A program made the translations under genes and the position numbers. The notes beneath the pieces are model-generated. The model was not told where the DNA came from. It ran no database searches and worked only from the letters and a program-made list of their open reading frames with translations. DNA of 40,189 nt from a virus, in the IMG/VR virus record IMGVR_UViG_3300021961_000226, positions 1 through 40,189 of that record; one strand, written 5' to 3'. Numbering within the stretch: position 1 is the first letter of the stretch; each line of letters begins with the position of its first letter. Below, in pieces: positions 1-8,494 of the stretch.

Positions 1-1
1 T

Positions 2-844
2 TTCATTAACAATATTGCAATTACACCGGGTGGTATGCCGGCTTTAGATTTGGTAATTCAATTACTGAATGTTGAGAACATTTACTTTCCACAATTTTAT
101 TGGGGTTCGTATTCTAAGATGGCAACCATAAGACAGAAGTCTTTTTCTTTTTACGAATCGTTAGAATTCATTGACCCATCGACTTTGAGTGAGTCTTCTT
201 GTATTTTTATCTGTGACCCAAATAACCCTACGGGAGTTAAGATGGATGATAATATACTATTCAGAAAGATATATGAGATATCTATGACAGGAGCCATTAT
301 CATCTTTGATTCACCGTACAGAAAATTATTTTACGATGATGACTTTTTTGATAAGGTGGCCCATTTGGATAACATAATCATTACCGAATCATTTTCAAAA
401 TGGGTGGGGTTATCCGGATTGAGAATGGGTTTTATTTTTTGTAAGGATAAGGACTTTAATTCAGAACTAAACATTAGATTACTCTATGAATTTAATGCAG
501 TCTGTTCACCTTCTCAAATGATTATTGAAAAGGTTTTAACAACTCCCGAGGGAAGAACATCACTCAACATATTCAAGGAAGTTACCACAAATAACATTAG
601 AAAAAATATTGAATACCTCAAAGAAAAAGATTTACTGGTGAAAGAGATTTATGGTGACACGTCACCCATGGGTATTTTTGCTGTTATCAATAAATCAGAA
701 GATTATTTGTTTCAACATAGAATCGGTGCCGTGGGTCTTGATAAGTTTGTTTATCACGACAAGGATTTGTGGTCATCATATTCTCGAATCTGTGTGTCCG
801 TTCAACATGAATTATTCAAAAAATATTTAATAAACATAAAATAA
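2..844 (+). CDS. PLP-dependent class I/II aminotransferase, 5' end cut by window
   Basis: The reading frame is open from base 2, so the start lies before the window. About 280 residues remain of a fold type I aminotransferase, whose members are usually 350-400 aa. Visible motifs, counted from the Met at base 35, are an upstream ITPGG turn, DPNNPTG at 61-67 (the substrate/PLP NPTG loop), FDSPY at 91-95 (PLP ring-stacking Asp and Tyr) and SFSKWVGLSGLRMG at 119-132, where K122 is the expected Schiff-base lysine. The order matches histidinol-phosphate or aspartate aminotransferase-like enzymes. The substrate cannot be read from the sequence. In a phage context it might make an unusual amino sugar or amino acid. 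A 6-nt gap separates it from the next gene. Confidence 0.88.
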   Translation, partial: FINNIAITPGGMPALDLVIQLLNVENIYFPQFYWGSYSKMATIRQKSFSFYESLEFIDPSTLSESSCIFICDPNNPTGVKMDDNILFRKIYEISMTGAIIIFDSPYRKLFYDDDFFDKVAHLDNIIITESFSKWVGLSGLRMGFIFCKDKDFNSELNIRLLYEFNAVCSPSQMIIEKVLTTPEGRTSLNIFKEVTTNNIRKNIEYLKEKDLLVKEIYGDTSPMGIFAVINKSEDYLFQHRIGAVGLDKFVYHDKDLWSSYSRICVSVQHELFKKYLINIK

Positions 845-850
845 AATAAC

Positions 851-1069
851 ATGCAAACACTAGTTTTTAACACAACAAACAAAGAAGTTAAACTTTACGA
901 AGGTGAAAAAAGTCACACCAAATTATTAGACATTATTACTAATGTACCAACCGTTAGAGTATCCGAAAACGGTTATTATGAAGTCATGAAAAAAATGGAG
1001 GTTGAGGAAAAAAATGCACCCGTCTTAAGAGTTCCGATTTCACATACAAATATGTTTATTGAAAAATAA
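851..1069 (+). CDS. Small conserved-looking protein, function unknown
   Basis: A 72-aa protein, not recognised. It is mildly charged with no signal peptide or membrane segment. The C-terminal half contains an EEKNAPVLRVP stretch. It starts 6 nt after the aminotransferase stop and its TAA ends 1 nt before the helicase ATG, so it is almost certainly co-transcribed and probably co-translated with the helicase. Confidence 0.7.
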   Translation: MQTLVFNTTNKEVKLYEGEKSHTKLLDIITNVPTVRVSENGYYEVMKKMEVEEKNAPVLRVPISHTNMFIEK

Positions 1070-1070
1070 A

Positions 1071-2987
1071 ATGGCTAAATTCGTACCGAGCAAATATCAA
1101 AAGGATATTTTTAATTTCATCTTAAAAGACAATCGCAACGCGGTAGTTTCCGCTGTTGCCGGCAGTGGTAAAACAACCACATTGTTGAAAGCATTGGATT
1201 TGATACCTGAAGATAAGTCGGTATTATTTTTAGCATTCAATGTCAGTATTAGAGATGAGTTGAAAAAAAGAATTCCTGAAAATAAAAATATCGACGTAAA
1301 GACCGTCCATGGTTTTGGTTACACAATCATGAGGAATATGTACGATTGTGCTGTAGATGAAAAGAGTTTAAAATACCGTAATCTTTTTTGGGACATAGTT
1401 AATTTTTTCAATGGGGAGAAACCTGATGGTCTTGACAAATATGGTTTTAATGAAGAACAATACAAATACATTAAAAACATATTTGATGCATCACAAGGTG
1501 AGAATATTGACAAATATAAATTTGCTAGTGATGTGGTATCCCTCTGTAATTTATCAAGACAACATTTAGTTAATTTCGAGATAAAACCAATTGGTGTTGG
1601 TGAGATAAACAAGATTGCCGAAGTCCACTCAATTAATAATCAAGATGGGGAATCCACGGTTGCTTGGTACCTCTCAAAATTAGGGATGTCATATCTTAAG
1701 GTTCTTGATTATACTGATATGATTTCTTTACCAATCCTTTTAAATCACCAAGGTGAAACTTATGATTTTGTTTTTATCGATGAGTGTCAGGATTTAAATA
1801 CCTGTCATAGATTTCTGATGCAGAAGGCTATGAAATCTGATGGTGGTAGATTCATTGCAGTTGGTGACCCGAAGCAAGCAATTTATGGTTTCGCGGGTGC
1901 CGACCACGAGTCATATCAGAAATTAAAAGATTTACCAAATACCATTGAACTACCTCTATCTTATACCTATAGGGTTTCACCTGAAATTCTTAATTTGGTT
2001 AGACACTTGAATCCGGCAATCATTGCTCACACTAAGAATAGACCGGGTAGAGTTGTTGAGAACTTTTCTTACAAGGATATACAAGATGGTGACATGGTTT
2101 TATGTAGGAATACATTTCCTGTGGTGGCCTTATGTGTAAGGTTATTGAGTGAGGGTAAAAAATCTTACATCATTGGTTCAGATATCGGTAAGTCTTTGAA
2201 GACTATGATATTGAATTGTAATAGGAAGAGTGAAGAATATAACATGACAAACGTATTATGTTGTTTAATCAAAGACAAAGAAAAGTTAATTGAGAAAATA
2301 ATGTCAAATCATACCATGAAAAGGAATGAAGCTCTCGAAGATAGTCAGGTAATCCTTTTGGGTGAAAAGATTCAAGTTATTGAAGCTTTATCACATGGTA
2401 TTGATGACCCCATGGTTGTGGTTAAAAAGATAGAGGACATATTTTCTGACGATAAGAAAAGTGGTATTTGTCTTAGTAATGTACATAAATCAAAAGGTCT
2501 CGAAGCGGAAAGAGTTTTTATTATTCACCCCGACTTATTCCCATCAAAATATGCAATCTTACCTTGGCAAATTGAACAGGAGAGGAACCTTGAATATGTT
2601 GCTTACACAAGGGCAAAAACAACATTAGGTTTTGTTACCGATTTCGACGCATTCACAAGTCATAAGACAAGAGAAATTGATGCGTCAAAAATTAAAATAA
2701 GTAATCATATTGGTAAACCCGGTATGAAAATGTATTTGGAGTTGACGGTGTCTGATAAAAGAATGGTAGACTCTCAATACGGAGGAAAAGATGTGGTTTA
2801 TGATTTAGTAGATAAAAATGGAAATATCTTTACTAAATGGGGCGAGATAAGTGATGAATACCTATCAGGTCGACACAGCAGTGATGTTGGGGTAAACTCC
2901 AAGGTTTGTTTTTACGCAATAATTAAAGACCACAGCCAATTTAGAGGTAATAAAATCACGAAATTGGGTAAAATATCTCAATACTAA
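1071..2987 (+). CDS. UvrD/Rep-like superfamily 1 DNA helicase
   Basis: A 638-aa ATP-dependent DNA helicase of SF1A. Motifs in order are Walker A AGSGKTT at about 30-36, Walker B IDECQD at about 236-241, motif III VGDPKQAIYGFAGAD at about 264-278, motif V VHKSKGLEAERVF at about 471-483 and motif VI YVAYTRAKT near 509. The length suits a compact UvrD/PcrA/Dda-type enzyme. The last 90 or so residues form an extra beta-rich tail. An in-frame TTG lies at 1059, but the ATG at 1071 starts right at the conserved N-terminus and 1 nt after the upstream stop, so it is preferred. Its likely role is phage replication or recombination. Confidence 0.93.
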   Translation: MAKFVPSKYQKDIFNFILKDNRNAVVSAVAGSGKTTTLLKALDLIPEDKSVLFLAFNVSIRDELKKRIPENKNIDVKTVHGFGYTIMRNMYDCAVDEKSLKYRNLFWDIVNFFNGEKPDGLDKYGFNEEQYKYIKNIFDASQGENIDKYKFASDVVSLCNLSRQHLVNFEIKPIGVGEINKIAEVHSINNQDGESTVAWYLSKLGMSYLKVLDYTDMISLPILLNHQGETYDFVFIDECQDLNTCHRFLMQKAMKSDGGRFIAVGDPKQAIYGFAGADHESYQKLKDLPNTIELPLSYTYRVSPEILNLVRHLNPAIIAHTKNRPGRVVENFSYKDIQDGDMVLCRNTFPVVALCVRLLSEGKKSYIIGSDIGKSLKTMILNCNRKSEEYNMTNVLCCLIKDKEKLIEKIMSNHTMKRNEALEDSQVILLGEKIQVIEALSHGIDDPMVVVKKIEDIFSDDKKSGICLSNVHKSKGLEAERVFIIHPDLFPSKYAILPWQIEQERNLEYVAYTRAKTTLGFVTDFDAFTSHKTREIDASKIKISNHIGKPGMKMYLELTVSDKRMVDSQYGGKDVVYDLVDKNGNIFTKWGEISDEYLSGRHSSDVGVNSKVCFYAIIKDHSQFRGNKITKLGKISQY

Positions 2988-2989
2988 AT

Positions 2990-3019
2990 TGATAATTTAA
3001 AACACTTTTATTATATTTG
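2990..3019 (+). promoter_or_regulatory. Bacteroidetes-type promoter
   Basis: TTG at 2990-2992, a 19-nt spacer, then TATATTTG at 3012-3019, which fits TTG-N19-TAnnTTTG. The ATG at 3024 is only 4 nt further, so the transcript would have almost no leader. Confidence 0.7.
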
Positions 3020-3023
3020 AACC

Positions 3024-3512
3024 ATGGGATGCGATATACATGCTTATTTAGAAAAGTACACTTCGGTAAACGGGGTAAACAAGTGGGTCAATGTGGACCA
3101 TTGGCAGATAAACCCAAACTTTGGTGTTTATGAGGATGAACGCGAATATGAATTAATATCATTTTATTGGGGAAGGAACTATGATTTGTTTAGTATTCTT
3201 GCTGAAGTTAGGGGTTCCCATGACCCAATTGATGAACCTCGTGGATTGCCAGAGGATGTGACGGACACCACACGAAAAGAGTTTGAAAAATGGGGTCGAG
3301 ACGCTCACACGCCATCTTATTATACATTAAAAGAACTCAAAGATTATCTATACAACAACTCAGACAATGAGGAAATTGTAACCACACTATCTTACTTCGT
3401 TCAACCTATGGAAAATAGATTCAGAGAAGAATTTTGGATAACAAATGATGATGAAAAAAGATATACTGTAAAGGAAAACGCATTTAGAGTTGTATTTTGG
3501 TTTGACAATTAA
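3024..3512 (+). CDS. MGCDIH-type phage-associated protein, function unknown
   Basis: A 162-aa protein beginning MGCDIHAYLEKY, the signature start of a family that recurs in phages and some bacterial genomes without assigned function. The body is rich in Trp, Tyr and acidic residues, with FYWGRNYDLFSILAEVRG at about 48-65 and DEPRGLPEDV at about 70-79. No transmembrane segment or catalytic motif is evident. It has its own promoter and is followed after 5 nt by another small gene. Confidence 0.85.
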   Translation: MGCDIHAYLEKYTSVNGVNKWVNVDHWQINPNFGVYEDEREYELISFYWGRNYDLFSILAEVRGSHDPIDEPRGLPEDVTDTTRKEFEKWGRDAHTPSYYTLKELKDYLYNNSDNEEIVTTLSYFVQPMENRFREEFWITNDDEKRYTVKENAFRVVFWFDN

Positions 3513-3517
3513 AACTT

Positions 3518-3772
3518 ATGGACGATAAATTATATAAAGCAGCGGTAGACTTCGTAAACAGATACGAATCAGGAAGTGTTAGTGAACACATAATCAATAT
3601 TATTGTGTCCGTTATGAGGACAAGAGATGGTATTGGTCCTGTTGGTGGTAGTTTTGTACAATGTGTTGTAAATAACGACTTGTACGGAGCAATGGTCAGG
3701 GCGGATGGTGAATGTTTGAAACACATAAAACTAATTGCCCTTTCAAGAAATAATTGTTTCCTTGAAGTTTAA
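3518..3772 (+). CDS. Conserved small protein, function unknown
   Basis: An 84-aa protein with a helical first half (AAVDFVNRYESGSVSEH) and a Gly-rich turn GIGPVGGSF before VQCVVNNDLYGAMVRADGE. It resembles small accessory proteins I associate with phages, but no function is known to me. It begins 5 nt after the preceding stop and probably shares its transcript. Confidence 0.72.
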   Translation: MDDKLYKAAVDFVNRYESGSVSEHIINIIVSVMRTRDGIGPVGGSFVQCVVNNDLYGAMVRADGECLKHIKLIALSRNNCFLEV

Positions 3773-3808
3773 TTTTGTTTTTTGAAAAAAATACATTATA
3801 ATTAGAAT

Positions 3809-4063
3809 ATGAAAAAATTAACACTGATATTATTTCTCGGCGTAATTTTTATGTCTTGTAAATATAAATCCACGTATGAAGACACCAAAGTAAAATGTGT
3901 AATTGATTCCGTAGAATATCACGGTGTTGGTCAAGATAACACCCTACAAACCACACCATATTGGAAAGTATATCTAAGAGAACCAAAAATAAAAATAACC
4001 ACATATAGATGTTACAGCAAAGGTGACACTATCACTATAATTGAAAGAAAAGTAAAAAAATAA
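3809..4063 (+). CDS. Putative small lipoprotein
   Basis: An 84-aa protein with a classic signal peptide: MKK, a hydrophobic core LTLILFLGVIF, then MSC, a lipobox-like site with Cys17. Bacteroidetes lipoproteins commonly end up in the outer membrane. The mature part is basic and beta-rich and carries one further Cys pair. The next gene starts 3 nt downstream. Phage lipoproteins often act at the host envelope, for example in superinfection exclusion, but nothing here proves that role. Confidence 0.75.
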   Translation: MKKLTLILFLGVIFMSCKYKSTYEDTKVKCVIDSVEYHGVGQDNTLQTTPYWKVYLREPKIKITTYRCYSKGDTITIIERKVKK

Positions 4064-4066
4064 TAT

Positions 4067-4939
4067 ATGATTAACAGAACCCTATCACCCGAATGGAAAT
4101 TATGGATTTGGTCAAACATCGTGAACGGATATGATAAAGAATCCATCTTCAATGTTTTACTCAATAATGGTTTCGAATACAATTTGATTAAAAAAGAATT
4201 GGAAATTGAACCAACGAACGCATTAATTTGGCAACGACAGTACACCCAAGAAAATCTGAATCAACCATACGAAGTTGAATTATACCCATATAATAAATCT
4301 TTGTGTGATAATCCGAGAGCGTACAGAATTGAAAATAATTTAGTTGAGATTTATCATTTTCCTGAGATATTAACTATTCAGGAATGTGACGACTTAATTT
4401 CAATGACGGATAAGAAATTAAATTCACAAAAGAAATCAAAAGACGCGAAACAAAATTTAATTTATAATTTGGATAAAAAATCTGACATATATAAAACCAT
4501 CAATGAAAGATTGAATAGTATTGTTGGTATGTTAGATTCTTATGGTGAAGACATTTATATTCAAAAAATAACTCCCGAATTCTTGTATGAGGAAAGGTTT
4601 GATTTTACTATACCTCCTGATGTGGAAAACGATAAACTTTTTCCTCGTATGGGTCACAGGATGTGGAGTATCCAAGTATCATTGAATAACATTACTGATG
4701 GTGGTCACTTAACATTCCACTCTATAGATAGAAGTGTTAAACCGGTAAAAGGAGAGGCGATAATATGGAAAAATATTTACCATGATATGGCACCAAACCC
4801 ATACACAAAACACACACACTTCCAAACAAATGAAGGTGATAAATATGTTTTGTTCAAGTTTTATCGAATGGCTGATGGTAGTCAGGTTATAAAAGATGGA
4901 CAACAAGAAATTGAAATTCAACTAGATGAGATTAATTAA
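4067..4939 (+). CDS. Prolyl 4-hydroxylase-like 2OG-Fe(II) oxygenase
   Basis: A 290-aa protein. Residues about 9-45 form a small helical domain starting EWKLWIWSNI. The C-terminal half (about 160-268) has the prolyl-hydroxylase double-stranded beta-helix pattern: RMWSIQVSLNN, then GGHLTFHSIDRSVKPVKGEAIIW, then HTHFQTNEGDKYVLFKFYR. H251 is the likely distal iron ligand and K259 sits where the 2-oxoglutarate-binding lysine is expected. The usual HxD motif appears as RFD at 177-179, so the first iron-binding His seems to be missing. It may hydroxylate a protein side chain, or it may be a non-catalytic relative. It overlaps the next gene by 14 nt. Confidence 0.7.
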   Translation: MINRTLSPEWKLWIWSNIVNGYDKESIFNVLLNNGFEYNLIKKELEIEPTNALIWQRQYTQENLNQPYEVELYPYNKSLCDNPRAYRIENNLVEIYHFPEILTIQECDDLISMTDKKLNSQKKSKDAKQNLIYNLDKKSDIYKTINERLNSIVGMLDSYGEDIYIQKITPEFLYEERFDFTIPPDVENDKLFPRMGHRMWSIQVSLNNITDGGHLTFHSIDRSVKPVKGEAIIWKNIYHDMAPNPYTKHTHFQTNEGDKYVLFKFYRMADGSQVIKDGQQEIEIQLDEIN

Positions 4940-5162
4940 TATAATATTCATCTTACTTGTTCTAAGTACAAGTTCGTGTGGTGAACCTAACGCTCGTCAG
5001 GTAATGACTGAAAAAAATACACCACAATCAATTAATCTTCCCAATCAATCTGATTACAGAGTGTATGAATGGAACCATAAAGGTCACACATATTTAATAA
5101 TTGATAGAAGTCATGGTTCAGGAATCACCCACGCAGGACACTGTGAATGTAACAACAAGTAA
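4926..5162 (+). CDS. Putative small lipoprotein with His/Cys-rich C-terminus
   Basis: A 78-aa protein with MRLINIIFILLVLSTSSC, a signal peptide ending in a lipobox with Cys18. The C-terminal half reads YEWNHKGHTYLIIDRSHGSG and then ends in HAGHCECNNK, a His/Cys cluster able to hold a metal. The start overlaps the oxygenase by 14 nt, which suggests translational coupling. The exact function is unknown. Confidence 0.72.
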   Translation: MRLINIIFILLVLSTSSCGEPNARQVMTEKNTPQSINLPNQSDYRVYEWNHKGHTYLIIDRSHGSGITHAGHCECNNK

Positions 5163-5256
5163 TTTAACACCTGAACAAGAGGATATCTTGTGGTGGGAAC
5201 ATTACGAAAAAATTTATTATTTAAATACGGATAATGGGGAGTCTCAATTTTCATGA
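5113..5256 (+). CDS. Small acidic protein overlapping both neighbours
   Basis: A 47-aa frame, ATG 5113 to TGA 5254-5256. Its central part, NLTPEQEDILWWEHYEKIYY, reads like a genuine helical protein and fills the gap between the lipoprotein and the nuclease-like gene. A GTG at 5143 would give a shorter form without the part that overlaps the lipoprotein. It overlaps the next gene by 23 nt. Support is only the open frame, composition and tight packing. Confidence 0.45.
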   Translation: MVQESPTQDTVNVTTSNLTPEQEDILWWEHYEKIYYLNTDNGESQFS

Positions 5257-5773
5257 GGATATAAAAATAGGATTGACCAACGAACAAGTTGTAATTGATT
5301 TATTTGAAAAGGAATACAACGCAAAATGTGTTGGTAAAAGTGAAAAAGAAATTGGTAACCACAAAGAGTTTGATTTAATATTCGATTTCCCAACAAAATC
5401 AAACGTAATTGCCGAGGTTAAGACTGAAGATAAGTGGGTACAACCCGGGAAAACTTTACCAAATGGTGCTTATTTTCCTGGTATTGATACAGGGAATCTG
5501 TGTATTGAATTTAGAATGCACGGAAAAGACAGTGGAATCATGGTTACCAAATCAGATTTGTGGGTAATTGTGTTCATGAACATAGGTGAAGTGTGGATAA
5601 TCAAAACTGAAAAATTAAGGAAACTAATTTCCGAAAATAACTTTAATATAAAGATTGGTGGTGATGAGGTTTACGCTGGTACAAACACCCTTATTCCTGA
5701 AGAAAAGAGGTCACACATGTACCTTATCCCAAGAAAGAATTACCAAAGTCATTTCACAATTTTGAAATACTAA
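5234..5773 (+). CDS. PD-(D/E)XK nuclease-like protein
   Basis: A 179-aa protein with the core of a PD-(D/E)XK fold: an N-terminal helix with E24, then FDLIFDF at 46-52 (candidate D47), then VIAEVKTE at 58-65, giving the E61-x-K63 pair. A later segment IEFRMHGKDSGIMVTKSDLWVIVF resembles strands that follow the core in Holliday-junction and recombination nucleases. Its likely role is DNA processing, but substrate and activity cannot be read. It converges on the minus-strand Nudix gene, with the two stop codons overlapping. Confidence 0.65.
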   Translation: MGSLNFHEDIKIGLTNEQVVIDLFEKEYNAKCVGKSEKEIGNHKEFDLIFDFPTKSNVIAEVKTEDKWVQPGKTLPNGAYFPGIDTGNLCIEFRMHGKDSGIMVTKSDLWVIVFMNIGEVWIIKTEKLRKLISENNFNIKIGGDEVYAGTNTLIPEEKRSHMYLIPRKNYQSHFTILKY

Positions 5774-6186
5774 TTAGAACCTGAACTAACAAAGTCACGA
5801 AGTATTTGACCCATCACGTTAGCAAAATTCAATTCTAACAATTCATCCTGAGTAACGAATCTCAGGTATTGACCTTCATTTAACGGGATTTCCTCAATTG
5901 GTTTATTGATTACACCTCGGAAAAGATATTTTACATTGGGGGTTACGTCACCTTCTAAACAAACATATTTTTTCCAAAAAGAAAAACTTCTTAAGTCATT
6001 CGTACTTTGTTCAATTTCTTCCATCATTTCCCTTTTAAGTGCTTCAATTGGTGTCTCTCTTTTTTCAACATGACCACCAACTAAGTCCCAGTGATTAGGG
6101 AATGGGATATCGGGATTATTGTCCCTGAGGTAAACCAAATATTTACCTTCTAAATTTTGGAGAATTATTTGAGATATTTGTACCAT
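5770..6186 (-). CDS. Nudix hydrolase
   Basis: A 138-aa Nudix-fold pyrophosphohydrolase. The Nudix box GX5EX7REUXEE runs from G38 to E57 (GHVEKRE, then REMMEE), with the metal-binding glutamates E53, E56 and E57 present. The usual final Gly of the box is absent (EEIEQ). An aromatic and acidic loop NHWDLVGG precedes the box. Family members hydrolyse nucleotide diphosphate derivatives, such as modified dNTPs or nucleotide sugars. The substrate is unknown. It is the only minus-strand gene in the left half and is transcribed divergently from the small membrane gene at 6225. Confidence 0.9.
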   Translation of the reverse strand: MVQISQIILQNLEGKYLVYLRDNNPDIPFPNHWDLVGGHVEKRETPIEALKREMMEEIEQSTNDLRSFSFWKKYVCLEGDVTPNVKYLFRGVINKPIEEIPLNEGQYLRFVTQDELLELNFANVMGQILRDFVSSGSN

Positions 6187-6190
6187 AGCT

Positions 6191-6220
6191 TTGAATTATA
6201 AAGATAAATATTTATACTTT
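6191..6220 (+). promoter_or_regulatory. Bacteroidetes-type promoter
   Basis: TTG at 6191-6193, 19 nt, then TATACTTT at 6213-6220, one base from TAnnTTTG. It would drive the small membrane gene at 6225 and the following + strand genes. Confidence 0.5.
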
Positions 6221-6224
6221 ACTT

Positions 6225-6395
6225 ATGAAAGTATTTTTAATGACTATAACCGCCTTATTTTTATTAGTTATGTGGTTATTCTCCACATCATTAACTGTAG
6301 GTGGTAAACACGATTTTACGGCATTTAAGTTCAAATCTATTTTTTACTGGGTTTCGATAATAGTATCTTTTATAGCGGGATATTTAATAAGATAA
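6225..6395 (+). CDS. Small two-helix membrane protein
   Basis: A 56-aa protein with two strongly hydrophobic segments, about 2-20 (VFLMTITALFLLVMWLFS) and about 39-54 (IFYWVSIIVSFIAGYLI), separated by a short polar loop GGKHDFTAFKFK. It has its own promoter-like sequence 5 nt upstream. Function is unknown. Confidence 0.6.
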   Translation: MKVFLMTITALFLLVMWLFSTSLTVGGKHDFTAFKFKSIFYWVSIIVSFIAGYLIR

Positions 6396-6409
6396 AGTTT
6401 ATTAATTTA

Positions 6410-6613
6410 ATGAGTAATTCCGAAATTCATGAGCATTATGGTTGGTTAGCATTTAATGGAGGATTTTTCCATGAATGGAGAGACGAGGTTGCTAATAGAT
6501 TAAAATCATTGGACCCCTTTGAAAGTGTTAGAGATGACATTAGGGCTGATTTGTCTGTTAAAGTTTTTAATGAAATGTTGGACCAAAAAGAACAACTTGA
6601 ATTAGGTGAATAA
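6410..6613 (+). CDS. Small acidic protein, function unknown
   Basis: A 67-aa protein, MSNSEIHEHYGWLAFNGGFF followed by a helical acidic half (RDEVANRLKSLDPFESVRDD). There is no membrane segment and no recognised family. It sits 14 nt after the two-helix membrane gene and 8 nt before the ParB-like gene. Confidence 0.65.
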   Translation: MSNSEIHEHYGWLAFNGGFFHEWRDEVANRLKSLDPFESVRDDIRADLSVKVFNEMLDQKEQLELGE

Positions 6614-6621
6614 ATTACTTT

Positions 6622-7080
6622 ATGAATTTTTCGGAGAAAGTTAAATTATTAATTGATAAAAGATATACATCCCCATTTCTTAAAAGACATCAGGGTGATT
6701 ATTTTTGTAATAAATGGTGGTGTCATAAGGTTCAAATTTCTACAATTCCATTGTCTGAAATTAAGAGCAATATAAAATCAATACAATTAAATGAACCCAT
6801 TTATAGACAAATAGAGTACGAAATATTAGAAAAGGGGTTTGACTATAATAAAAGTCACATTTATGTAACCTCAAAAAAATACATTGTAGACGGTCATCAC
6901 AGGTATTTTATATTGAAAAAACATTTTGATGATTCCCTATTAATTACTGTTTATATTTTAACGGAAATGAATAGTCGGTATAGTTACATTTTCAAAGTTT
7001 CTTTAGTCCATTTATTCGTGTGGTTTTATAGAACACTGTTTAGAAGGGAAAAAGGTCAAATTATAGAGTTAGACATGTAG
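6622..7080 (+). CDS. ParB/sulfiredoxin-fold protein
   Basis: A 152-aa protein. The diagnostic stretch YIVDGHHRYFILKK at 87-100 matches the VxDGxHR box of ParB/Srx-like domains, which bind or hydrolyse nucleotides; in ParB this region is the CTPase box. About 40 residues upstream lies ISTIPLSEIK, the usual entry strand. The last 30 residues are hydrophobic and then basic (FKVSLVHLFVWFYRTLFRR), an unusual tail that could attach to the membrane. No ParA partner is visible. A second ParB-like gene lies at 28.8 kb. Confidence 0.7.
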   Translation: MNFSEKVKLLIDKRYTSPFLKRHQGDYFCNKWWCHKVQISTIPLSEIKSNIKSIQLNEPIYRQIEYEILEKGFDYNKSHIYVTSKKYIVDGHHRYFILKKHFDDSLLITVYILTEMNSRYSYIFKVSLVHLFVWFYRTLFRREKGQIIELDM

Positions 7081-7122
7081 TTCTTACAATATTCTAATAT
7101 TTATTATAAAACAATTTAGAAA

Positions 7123-7707
7123 ATGGTTAATTTTAATTTATCAAAAGAAGAAAAAAATAGAATTCTATCTTTACATGAGTCACATAAAAGAATTCATGGT
7201 ACCATCATGTCAGAACAAGTTGCACCCACAGGACAACAACCAACAACCGCAAAACCTACACAATCAAAGTATAAATTACCTGAAATTACTGACGACACAA
7301 AATTTACTACGTTTGTGACAGTAAATGGTACAGAAGATATGAGACCGAGTGGTTTATATAATGCGGCAGACAATTGGTGGAAAACAGATGTTGCTCCAAA
7401 AAGAAAGGCGGGTACCTTAACTAATCAACAGATAATTGAGTATACAACATCATATACCAAATGGACAAATTTTATTGACGTAATTGCTAAACAACTTTTG
7501 AGTATGTCTGCTTTCCAAGGTTACAACGCGGAGTCATTTAAAACATTAGACAACAGTATAATAACGAGACACTTAGATTTACAAAAAGTTCCTAAACCAT
7601 ACAACGATACTTGGGAATCCATCATTGAACAATACGTAGGTAGTATGCAATCATTAAAAAATGGTATGTCTCTATTGATTACACAACAACTCAATAGGAT
7701 TAAATAA
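7123..7707 (+). CDS. Phage-type hypothetical protein with conserved N-terminus
   Basis: A 194-aa protein beginning with a helix LSKEEKNRILSLHESHKR and, shortly after, IMSEQ. This EEKxRILxLHE...SEQ lead-in recurs at the N-terminus of otherwise unrelated proteins in large phages, perhaps as a propeptide or packaging tag; that reading is from memory and is an inference. A Thr/Gln/Pro-rich linker at about 32-50 separates it from a helical body. A strong terminator follows. Confidence 0.7.
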   Translation: MVNFNLSKEEKNRILSLHESHKRIHGTIMSEQVAPTGQQPTTAKPTQSKYKLPEITDDTKFTTFVTVNGTEDMRPSGLYNAADNWWKTDVAPKRKAGTLTNQQIIEYTTSYTKWTNFIDVIAKQLLSMSAFQGYNAESFKTLDNSIITRHLDLQKVPKPYNDTWESIIEQYVGSMQSLKNGMSLLITQQLNRIK

Positions 7708-7725
7708 AAATTAATACAATAAATG

Positions 7726-7751
7726 AAAGGGGAGGTAACTCCCCTTTTTTT
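7726..7751 (+). terminator. Intrinsic terminator
   Basis: A perfect 9-bp stem AAAGGGGAG/CTCCCCTTT (7726-7734 and 7739-7747) with loop GTAA, running into a T tract. It ends the 7123 gene's transcript. Confidence 0.9.
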
Positions 7752-7783
7752 ATTTATTTAAGTTTGTTCAGATAATTATTGGT

Positions 7784-8494
7784 ATGAGAATAGATGCTCT
7801 TTTTATTTCAGATGTACATCTTGGAACCAAGGGTTCTAACTCTGAAATGGTTTTAGATGTTTTAAAAAAATATGAACCCGATTATCTTTTTTTAGTTGGG
7901 GATATCATTGATGGTTGGATGTTACAAAAAAGATTCAGGTGGAAACAAAACGACACCAATGTAATCAGAAAGATTTTGTCACATTCAAAAAGAGGTTCTA
8001 AAGTCATTTACATAACAGGTAACCACGATGAATTTTTGAGACAATACAACGACCTATCTTTAGGTAACATTGAAATATGTGACGAATATAAGTACGGTAA
8101 TGTTTTTATCTGTCACGGTGATATGTACGATGGTGTTGTTAAATTGAAATGGCTAGGAATATTGGGTTCAATAGGATATGATTTAGCAATTTCAATTGAC
8201 CAAACCCTAAAGAAATTTGGTCACAAACGTTCTCTGTCTAAGTTTTTAAAAGATAGCGTTAAGGAGGCGGTTAAATTCATTACCAGCTTTGAAGTTGAAT
8301 TGGTGAGACAAGCCAAAAAAAGAGGTTGTGACACTGTGATTTGTGGTCACATACACAATCCCGAAGATAAGATTATTGAAGACATTAGATATCTAAACTG
8401 CGGCGATTGGATTGAAAATAATACGTACATTGTACATAACAATGGTGAATTTAAAATCCATAAATATGACACTTTACCGTCCCCTAAAAATTAA
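7784..8494 (+). CDS. LpxH-like calcineurin-type metallophosphoesterase
   Basis: A 236-aa protein carrying all five metallophosphoesterase blocks: DVH at 10-12, GDIID at 39-43, GNHDE at 79-83, CHGD at 110-113 and GHIH at 188-191. Order and length fit the UDP-2,3-diacylglucosamine hydrolase (LpxH/LpxH2) group of lipid A synthesis, although related enzymes cleave other phosphodiesters. It overlaps by 29 nt a GT2 glycosyltransferase, so the pair may modify host envelope glycolipid or a phage surface glycan. The natural substrate is inferred, not seen. Confidence 0.87.
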   Translation: MRIDALFISDVHLGTKGSNSEMVLDVLKKYEPDYLFLVGDIIDGWMLQKRFRWKQNDTNVIRKILSHSKRGSKVIYITGNHDEFLRQYNDLSLGNIEICDEYKYGNVFICHGDMYDGVVKLKWLGILGSIGYDLAISIDQTLKKFGHKRSLSKFLKDSVKEAVKFITSFEVELVRQAKKRGCDTVICGHIHNPEDKIIEDIRYLNCGDWIENNTYIVHNNGEFKIHKYDTLPSPKN

